Assembly: GCA_963930775.1 (NCBI GenBank) | Contig: OZ005689.1 | Span: forward strand, 24,984,058 to 25,048,057 | DNA: 64,000 bases | Direction: 5' to 3' | Source of the DNA: Cliona cf. orientalis | Taxonomy: Eukaryota > Porifera > Demospongiae > Clionaida > Clionaidae | Part shown: positions 56,678 to 64,000 of the stretch, in pieces | Layout: each line of letters opens with the position of its first letter | Numbering within the stretch: the first letter of the stretch is position 1 | Translations under genes and position numbers: made by a program | The notes under the pieces: generated by a model | Told to the model about the DNA's origin: nothing | Database searches by the model: none | What the model saw: the letters and a program-made list of their open reading frames with translations, nothing else

Positions 56678-57231
56678 CCGGGAGAAAGTAGCACTCAGCT
56701 TTTAATGTATTCGCTGGATATGTATGTAAGTTAATGTGGATTTTCAGGTCTCAGAAGTGTTCTGTAAAGGCTCTGAATTTTAGCACTATGACGACATAGG
56801 TTACATCATAATTACAACATAATTACCTAATAACCGCAAAAAAAGTAAATTTATACTGGGGATGTAATAATAGCCAACAATATGATTCTACAAGAAGATA
56901 ATAATAAAAAAGGAGTAGCATACATAGATATAATATACAGCCTTATAAAGTTATATCAATAATCTCTAGTCCAACATGCTAGATATGGAGTAAGATGCAT
57001 GTACAAGTCATATGCTTGCAAGGGTGTTGTGGGCATGCGCAGGCTATCTTCATCCATGATAACCTCAATTAAATTAAGAAACTGTGGTGAGAAATGTGGC
57101 TCCACATCAACATTCGATCTAGCAGTGGCAAAATCCAGGCTATCATACCTGCACTTTTGATCAGAAACTCCTATAAATTTTAATATTGTACAGATGAATA
57201 TGTAGCACAAACCATACTATGTATTCAAGTA
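56678..57231. other. non-coding stretch
   Basis: No gene or repeat supported. Confidence 0.35.
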
Positions 57232-57668
57232 TGGTGGCTGAGAAGGACACTTCTTTGATGACCCTCGCTGGATATTGATCTAACGCTGTAGAATGGCGAG
57301 AGTTGTCAAAATTAATGAGGCCTCTTTCTACAACCTGGTGACATACAATAGTAGAACCAGTGCTGAGGCTCGTACAACGATGGGCAGCCCTTTGGTGGCC
57401 AACGGCGGCTTTCGGGCGGCCCCAGTGCGGCTTGAGCCGCCGTGGCAGTGTCCCTCTCGGCCACCATAACAACGAGAGTGAAGTGTGGTGACCTTCATTT
57501 GACAATACTTGCTCTACTGAGAACAATGGTAGAACCATAGTCTAAGACCTATGGTGGGGCCAGCACTGAGGGTCATAGAAAGAGGGTGGTGACCCTCGTT
57601 TGACGACCCTCACTGCTCTATAGCGTTAGATCAAATACCAGTGAAAAAGGTGTCCTTATTGGCCACCG
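57232..57668. mobile_element. TA-flanked inverted-repeat element
   Basis: TGGTGGCTGAGAAGGACAC at the left pairs with GTGTCCTTATTGGCCACCG at the right, with inner TTGATCTAACGCT(G/A)TAGA repeated in inverse. TA flanks at 57230-57231 and 57669-57670. Confidence 0.8.
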
Positions 57669-57693
57669 TAAGTAGTCCCATCATATTATTATA

Positions 57694-58172
57694 CAGTGGA
57701 ACCCCTCTAAAGCGGACACCATTGGGAACAAAAATTTTGTCCGCTGTAGCAAGGTGTCCTTAGCTCATGAGCTAAAGACACCTGATCAGAGGAAAGTGGT
57801 TGACCACGCTCCTCCCATAATCGCGGCCAGCTATGAGCACTACTGTGGATGAAAAAGGCCGTATTGATGAGAGATCTGTCAACTGACAGCTCCTAAGCAA
57901 GAATTTGACACATATTTAGGCTTTGCTGTAGTTACTGGTCACTGAAACCGACCGTTATTAGTGGTAGGTGCAGCCTAACTGTCTGTTATGCGAGGTTATT
58001 TATTATTGTGTAGGCTGAACGGGATGTCCATTATACTTGATAGCGGGGTGTCCGCTGTTGAGTGGGTTCGAACATATTGAAGTCTATGGAAATACAATCT
58101 GGACATTCAGAATTGTCCGTTATATCGCAGGTGTCTACCGTTGAGAGGTGTCCGTTAAACGAAGTTCCACTG
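57694..58172. mobile_element. pogo-like non-autonomous element
   Basis: CAGTGGAACCCCTCTAAAGC at the left and AACGAAGTTCCACTG at the right, with GGTGTCC words inside each arm. TA flanks at 57692-57693 and 58173-58174. Confidence 0.85.
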
Positions 58173-58174
58173 TA

Positions 58175-59515
58175 TACCGTAGGGTATCACCCAGCTGCAT
58201 ACCAAAATAATATTATGGTGGAAAACATACCCTAATGTCTGGTTTGTGGCATCATAGTACAAGTCAGCTGTACTATGGTTTTCTAAGGTGTATAGGGCTG
58301 TAATACCTACCGTATTATACAAACCAAGTACATTATGCAACTATTATGAATAATAATACCATGGCAATGTTATTGCAGTGGTATACAGTGTACCCTGCAG
58401 CTGTGGAATGAAGTACAATTGGTCAGGTATTCCACCAGGACACTCGGCCATACGGCTTTTATGAATCACGTGATAGTTGCATTCTATAGCAATTTTATCT
58501 AATTCTTCTTGTAACAACTTTAAGAAACAAAATCGTAAGCAGTCACTGCAAAATAAAATGAATGCACTTGAGTGCAGAATCCTCACCGCTACATGCATGT
58601 ATGAGTCATGTGTATATAGCTCACTGTGTATGCTTGTTTAATGAATGCACAGGAGTGCTGAACTCTCACCGCTACATGCATGCATATAGCATGGGTCACT
58701 GTGTATACTACTGTGCATGTTCAATATCAGGAGTATTGAACTACACACCCTATGCATTATGCCTAGCTGAACAGGGTACTGGTACTATTGACTACAATGT
58801 CATACCCTGCACCTAAACAGGGTCCTGGTATTATTCTCTTCAGACTCAGTGATCTAAGAGTTGGGGAAGGGCACCTGGCTATGCCACTATATAAACTGAA
58901 AGCCTCTGTGGCATACTTCAACTAAATTACGCACTTGAGAGCCACTGCCTGTTTACACCGTGACTGTATTGATAACTGACCAGCAAAGCACAGAATGACA
59001 ATCAGTCATGTAGTTGAGGTAGGTGCCATGTAAACACAGACTGGCAAGTTGCAACAGCTGCACACTTCTACTCCACTGGGCAGAACTTAACATGACCACT
59101 CTTCCTTTATGCCACATATATATACCTAGAATGCGTACTTGTTCTATGACGACCCTTACCATTTAGCGAAAGAGGGTTGCGACGGATGGACGGACAGACA
59201 GACGGACAAAAATCGCCAAATAAATGCAGTAACCCTCCGCCTACGCTTTGCGGCAAGGGTTACACTGTTAAAAATAGGGTGTTGTAGTAATACCCCATGC
59301 ATACGAAAAAGGTGGTGGGGTGCTGTTGCAACACCCCATGCATGAGAGGGGTGCTGACAGTACACCATCAAGGGGTGCTGGACATCAGTTTGTGCGATAG
59401 GGGTGGGGCTACCACTCGATTACGTCATCTAAAGTAGCGCGCGCATGCGCACTATTTGAGCAGCTGCTTTTCTGGTTTGAAAATTTCACAAGTCTCTTTT
59501 GCGTTGTCGACTGTC
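58175..59515. other. non-coding stretch with short repeats
   Basis: A near-duplicate GAATGCAC..GAGTGC(A/T)GAA.CTCACCGCTACATG occurs at about 58560 and 58643. At 59150-59400 are AACCCTCCGCCTACGC-type and GGGGTGCTG words in inverse pairs. No gene. Confidence 0.4.
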
Positions 59516-59566
59516 ATGGCCATCATGGCTATCTCAGATGAGCTGGGTGTCTCTTCAACAGTTACA
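59516..59566 (+). CDS. first exon candidate
   Basis: ATG 59516, short peptide with AISDELGVSSTVT and a GTAAGT donor at 59567. Possible later exons: about 60555-60580 (unsure) and 60931-60981 (KLRYDGYLKLLRSSHR, ACAG acceptor, GTAAGC donor). Family unknown. Confidence 0.35.
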
Positions 59567-60140
59567 GTAAGTGAAGTAAGTACTTATTAGCATCAGCATA
59601 AGTTTAATAGGTAGGTGCCTTTTAGTACACTCTTGCATGAAGTGTAAATATTCGAGTGTGTTCACTGTAATAAAAGCCTGTAAGCCTTACACATTAGTCC
59701 ATACTTAATCTAGTTACCTTGCCTATGCTCTTTGTGGTTGCTGTACAGACTGTACTAGCTACTTCAATCCTAGCTCGTGCCTATGAGTGTGTACTACATG
59801 CTCCAATTAATGCACACCCGCTATTTGTTCTTAATTGTTGGTTCTCTTTCCAGCCTCTCTCTCACTACCTTTCTAACAAGACTTAATTTGATGCCATAGT
59901 CACTACACCACTGAGATGGTAAATAGTCTGTCTAATAGTTGTAGGCTTCTCACTCATTTTCTCTCTCCCTCCATCCCACAAAAAATAATTACTCCTTACT
60001 CTGATAATATGTCTACTGCATAGTGATCATCTATGTATTTACTCATAGTTGTTACTACAGCTGCTGATAATGACTTCACATGATACTTCACTGTATTGGT
60101 AAGCTGTTAAGTACCACTGAGTGTTTCTCTATCTTCTTCT

Positions 60141-60159
60141 CCCCCCCCCCCCCCCCCCC
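60141..60159 (+). repeat. poly-C run, 19 bases
   Basis: Homopolymer, part of a set of long C or G runs in the window. Confidence 0.9.
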
Positions 60160-60822
60160 ACACACTCACACACAAATTACACCTTACCGGCATGCATCAC
60201 GGGTCAAAGGAGCTTGAGGGCATGCTGCTATCTAGCCGAACAAAATTAATATGTCCACTGGCAGTCATCTATGTATTTACTCATAGTTGTTGTCGTCATT
60301 TATATTTTTCCACTACAGCTGCTGCTGACTAGTAATGATTTCACATGATAGCTATTTCACTTCACCGTATTGGTAAGCTGTGTATAGTGTTTCTCTATCT
60401 CTTCTCTATCTCTTCTCTCTCTCTCTCTCTCTCTCTCCCTCTCTCTCTTCTCTATCTCTCTCTGCCATGTATCATTGTCGTTATTATGCACAGAATTATT
60501 TGTGGACCAAGTCAAGTTCTCTCGATACTAGCGGACCGGTGTTTCTCTTGGAGTCCCTTCTCTGTCACTCACATCAAATTGGTAAGCACCCACCTAATGC
60601 AAATAGGGTATTCCCATTGTCTAAACAAGCCCGAGGATGTGGTGAGACTGGCTTGCACGCACACACTACAAGGTCCAAATTACACAGCTACTTAGTGGTT
60701 TACACTAGTACAATCATGGTACTGTGGAGCTTAGCCCATGATGATGTCACATGTGGTGCATGTACCACCTTGAACACATGGTACTATCACTACTATGCGA
60801 TATTGATGTCTTAAGTATCTGC

Positions 60823-60823
<1 letters not shown>

Positions 60824-60854
<31 letters not shown>
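60824..60854 (+). repeat. poly-C run, 31 bases
   Basis: Longest homopolymer in the window. True length in the genome is uncertain because such runs are hard to read. Confidence 0.9.
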
Positions 60855-61020
60855 AGAGTAAGGTGTACCACTCAGGGGTGCTTACTACGGTATTTTTATA
60901 CACTCTAATTCTCTCTTTCTGATCACAGATGCAAAACTGCGATATGATGGCTACCTCAAGCTGCTTCGATCATCACATAGGTAAGCAACTGATTATGATA
61001 GCTAAATAATTATGAAGGTA

Positions 61021-61470
61021 CCGTAGGGTGGGTAATTTTCGTGGGGTGCTAATTATCGTGATTGACTTGGCAGTCACGAAATTTTCCCACCCACGAAAAT
61101 TAATGCCTACGGCGATAATATTATTATGGTATGCGAGTCCATGATGATGGGCGTGGCCACAAACATCGTGGCAGCGCGGCCAACACTTTCCAGTATTAGC
61201 AAGCAACAGTAGCCACTCATCCAGCTGCGGATAGCGTCTTCGACACTGATGTTCTTCTATCTCATGCTTTTTGTCCAATTCTCTGTAGATATGGCTTAGT
61301 AACAAAGAAGATCGCGAGTGCGTGTATTGATTACATCATCGCTTGTGCAGCAGTGCCACGCTACCTAGACTGGTTGCTATCATGAGATTTAAAACCACGA
61401 AAATTAAATTTGAGGGACTTTTCGGACTTTCCACGAAAATTAGACCCCACGAAAATTACCCGCCATACGG
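61021..61470. mobile_element. TA-flanked inverted-repeat element with CCGTA ends
   Basis: CCGTAGGGTGGGTAATTTTC at the left and AAAATTACCCGCCATACGG at the right. TTTTCGTGG words are repeated in both arms and inside. TA flanks at 61019-61020 and 61471-61472. Non-coding. Confidence 0.85.
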
Positions 61471-61472
61471 TA

Positions 61473-62113
61473 TTATGCATGACGTCACACTGACCTTTAA
61501 CCCAGCCAGCTGTCTGTATACAACATCAATAATATGAGAAAATGCCCAGATTATGATCCAAATGGCATACGTCCTCATCTTTGCTTCGCTCGATAGTAGT
61601 TCTGATTTGCCCCCAGTTCATGGACATGCCCACAATATTAATTACTTCTGTGCGACCCTTCTATTCCTTTCCTCACCCCTTCTTCTCACTAATGCATGAA
61701 CATGACATTGTACATTAATTTTATGTCTCTGCCATTACTGCCTTTCTTTCTCTTTTGGTGTTGATCACCATCAATCTTTTTCTAGAGATATACCGTGACT
61801 CAAGTTTCTGTTCTGATTTTGGAGAAAGACAGTATCGTACTACCTAGCTTTTGAATCTATGTCAATTTACCTGATACAGCGTTACATTGCTATGAATTTT
61901 GTATGCGAGTGCTATATATGCTATAGTTGAGATTTCTAGCCTCATCCATATTTGCAATGTTACGCACTCCCAGCCTGCTTCCCCCCTCTCTCCCTTTCTC
62001 TGTGTGTGTGTGTGTGTGTGGGGGGGGGGGGGGGTTGGCTCATCCCACCCCACTGGATGAAACCTTTTAATTATTGAGAATAGTAATAATAATTATTATT
62101 GTGTATACTTTAG
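61473..62113. other. non-coding stretch
   Basis: Contains a (TG)n-G14 run near 61999-62034. No gene. Confidence 0.4.
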
Positions 62114-62758
62114 ATGGCATTTAGCTGTTGCGAGCCAAAACCTTGGGCCTTTGATGGCAAAACTACAAGAATCAACGCCTCGTGTTCATTCTTTGGGACG
62201 TACTTTGTTTGGAAATAAAGGGTAAGAATGGTGTTCTTTTAACTGCTACAATCACTGGTATATTTACAACCACTGACAGACAGTACTGCCATAGTGGGTG
62301 GTACTACACTCCTATTTATTGACCCCACAGTTATTGAGCGTGTAAATGAGTTTCTTGGTCACTTAGATACTGGTGGCTCGTCTTGTAATCCTGCAAGAAG
62401 AGTACGGGTTTTATATCGTGTAGAAATATCAAGACAGCTATACTCTTCTGCTCATTACAATTGAGTGAAACGCAGAAATACCTACACAGTTATGTATATG
62501 AACAATGATGGAATTGATACATTTGGTTTGATCCAGTACTACATATTGGTAGCAGAGAAAATAGTCCTAGCTATCATTAAGAGATTAGAGAGGCTCTCTA
62601 TTTCTTGTGTGGAGCACTTTCAGCTAACTTCAGCTGCATTGGACAGTGTTTCCTGTCTTGGATGTTTTCCAGTGAGCTCATCTGGCAGTTTGGATGTTGT
62701 GGGACTGTCTGATATTAAAGAGAAGTGCCTTCACGTTGAACTGTCTCCATCTATTTAG
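62114..62758 (+). pseudogene. tnp2/DUF4218 transposase, 3' end, copy 3
   Basis: An exon at 62114-62221 (WHLAVASQNLGPLMAKLQES, HSLGRTLFGNKG) has an ATAG-type acceptor and GTAAGA donor. A last exon at about 62278-62758 contains IDPTVIERVNEFLGHL, then SSAHYN, TGA at 62464-62466, then VKRRNTYTVMYMNNDG. The latter aligns with VKKRNSYTVMF of copy 2 and TKKRNSHTV of copy 1. No catalytic core is nearby, so it is a fragment. Some of it may belong to a host gene begun at 59516. Confidence 0.55.
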
Positions 62759-63394
62759 TATATTTCTCGCATTCCTCCTTGTTTTCATGATTGAAAGTCT
62801 GTCTGTGCAAAATGTATCCAGTATTAATATTCGCGTGATTATTGTGTTACTATAGGACGCTTTATTTTCATGACAAATGTTTCGGAGTTCAAAGTTCAAT
62901 TGACCCGTACAACCCCCCCATAATCGGTTAAGACGGTAAGTTAATGATCTAAGTACAAAATCAGTATGTATTATAGTTCATGAATGTATAATAATATACT
63001 ATGCATCGATGGCCATATGGCACTAACGCGCGATTCGGCTAGTCTACAAAGTTTAACGCACTGGAATGACGCGTTAATCTATGCTCATGCACCTTTTAGG
63101 CTTAAATGCGAGACCAACATTATCTTGCGCAACAACGCACTATTGTCGTGTTTTAGCGCACGTCCTTTTGCCCGGCTCCTGTAGTTTCACATGCGAGTCA
63201 TTTTAATTATAATTTCAAGAAGTGTCATCAGGGGTATTATATTAATTGTCTATCAGCTGAGGGCCTTAGGCTATAGTAGATCTGGTGTTTGGGGGGGGGG
63301 GGAGGTAGTTCCCCCTTGCCTTCCACTGACTGTATAATTATGCAAAAGATGTAATGGCTTATCATAATGATGATTTAACATAATAATATTATAG
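62759..63394. other. non-coding stretch
   Basis: A G13 run near 63290. Short frames only. Confidence 0.35.
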
Positions 63395-63627
63395 GATGTC
63401 CTGCAATATTGCGTACTGATCTAGGAACTGAGAACACAAAGCTTTCCTACCTTCAACCATTTATGCGAAGACATGGCAGTGATTCTTTGGTTGACTCCTG
63501 CTTCTTTTATGGAAAATCGACTTCAAACCAGGTAAGTACATGGCTGAACCATTATAGTAAAATTATTGAAGATGCGTGGGGAATTCTCCGCAGGTGGTCA
63601 ATGGAATGGTGGATTAATGTTTTCAAG
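63395..63627 (+). CDS. integrase-core (DDE) family protein, partial
   Basis: Exon 63395-63531 has LRTDLGTENTKLSYLQPFMR, with the Asp and Glu-Asn typical of this integrase-like core, and CFFYGKSTSNQ ending at a GTAAGT donor. A second exon at about 63557-63627 has EDAWGILRRWSMEWWINVFK and a GTATCA donor. The family is a DDE-type core found in uncharacterised animal proteins, probably of transposon origin. Phase between the two exons does not fit with the acceptors I tried, so it may be damaged. The gene starts and ends outside what I can see. Confidence 0.6.
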
Positions 63628-64000
63628 GTATCATAATTCTTAAAGAGAGACGTGTATGTCCCAGTGTATAACAGCTTTTGTATGTGACTAAGCTAATTTT
63701 CACGTAGGTATCACATGATAATCCTTATCATAATGGTATGAATCGAATTGGCACACCAAAATTCAAAATCCCCAGAAAGTGCTCAATATAATATTATGCT
63801 AGATTTTCTCTGAACAAAGTATTAAGTAGTAATCTTAATAAACATTACCCACCATAATATGGTAGAACCACAGTGACAGGGTTATGTAAGAATACACCAC
63901 ATTCTCCACCGTTTTATAATATGTGGGCTTGCTTCACTTGCACCCCAATTAATAAAAATTATATCTTGTGATGTCAGACGATGAGGGATTATGGTGTATA
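63628..64000. other. non-coding end of window
   Basis: No exon of the integrase-core gene is recognised here. Confidence 0.35.

Noticed and set aside
60345-60814. Open frames of 116 and 144 codons near a CT microsatellite
   Set aside because: They include Ser-Leu runs from (CT)n and lack exon borders or protein-like composition elsewhere.

Overview
The window reads as an animal genome, most likely a sponge (demosponge). This is inferred, not proven. The DNA is AT-rich and uncoiled into short-intron genes (many introns 50-100 bases, GT..AG). It is dense in transposon families that recur in sponge and cnidarian genomes: a Ngaro-type tyrosine-recombinase retrotransposon, tnp2/DUF4218 (EnSpm/CACTA-like) transposases, an IS630/Tc1-mariner transposase, Ty3/gypsy pieces, and many short inverted-repeat elements. 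I see no bacterial operons, CRISPR arrays or rRNA genes.

Layout. 1-5.6 kb: unassigned exon candidates, an 84-bp tandem array (2.2-3.7 kb) and a 71-bp tandem array (4.3-4.9 kb). 7.05-14.2 kb: two more blocks of the same 84-bp repeat in opposite orientations. The first is split by a complete 3.1-kb TA-flanked DNA transposon carrying two convergent decayed genes. The outer end of each block carries a full hammerhead self-cleaving ribozyme, one on each strand (11483-11564 + and 14138-14218 -). 15.97-23.96 kb: an apparently intact minus-strand gene for a BEN-domain protein, ten exons assembled here with all phases agreeing. Its 5.7-kb intron holds an antisense Ngaro element (17266-22412) with the A1..B1-A2-B2 split direct repeats and an intact recombinase, flanked by an exact-length 198-bp duplication. 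24.2-28.4 kb: a divergent tnp2 transposase gene with nine exons, several lesions and a hAT-like insertion in its last intron.

29-43 kb: repeat families, a 241-codon ORF, further tnp2 remains, a coiled-coil multi-exon gene with one frameshift, a decayed minus-strand gene of a recurrent invertebrate repeat family, and pogo-like and other inverted-repeat elements. 43.5-45.7 and 53.8-56.0 kb: a 2.2-kb duplicated block in which one half is direct and the other half inverted. 46.4-50.7 kb: candidate exons followed by a protein kinase gene. 51.5-52.6 kb: a Ty3/gypsy remnant with an internally inverted integrase piece. 57-64 kb: more inverted-repeat elements, a third tnp2 tail and the start of an integrase-core gene that runs off the window.

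The genes do not form a pathway. The likely functional host genes are the BEN gene and the kinase; most of the rest is mobile DNA in various states of decay. The strongest unusual signals are the hammerhead ribozymes tied to the 84-bp array, the two-gene transposon, and the atypical flanks of the Ngaro insertion.
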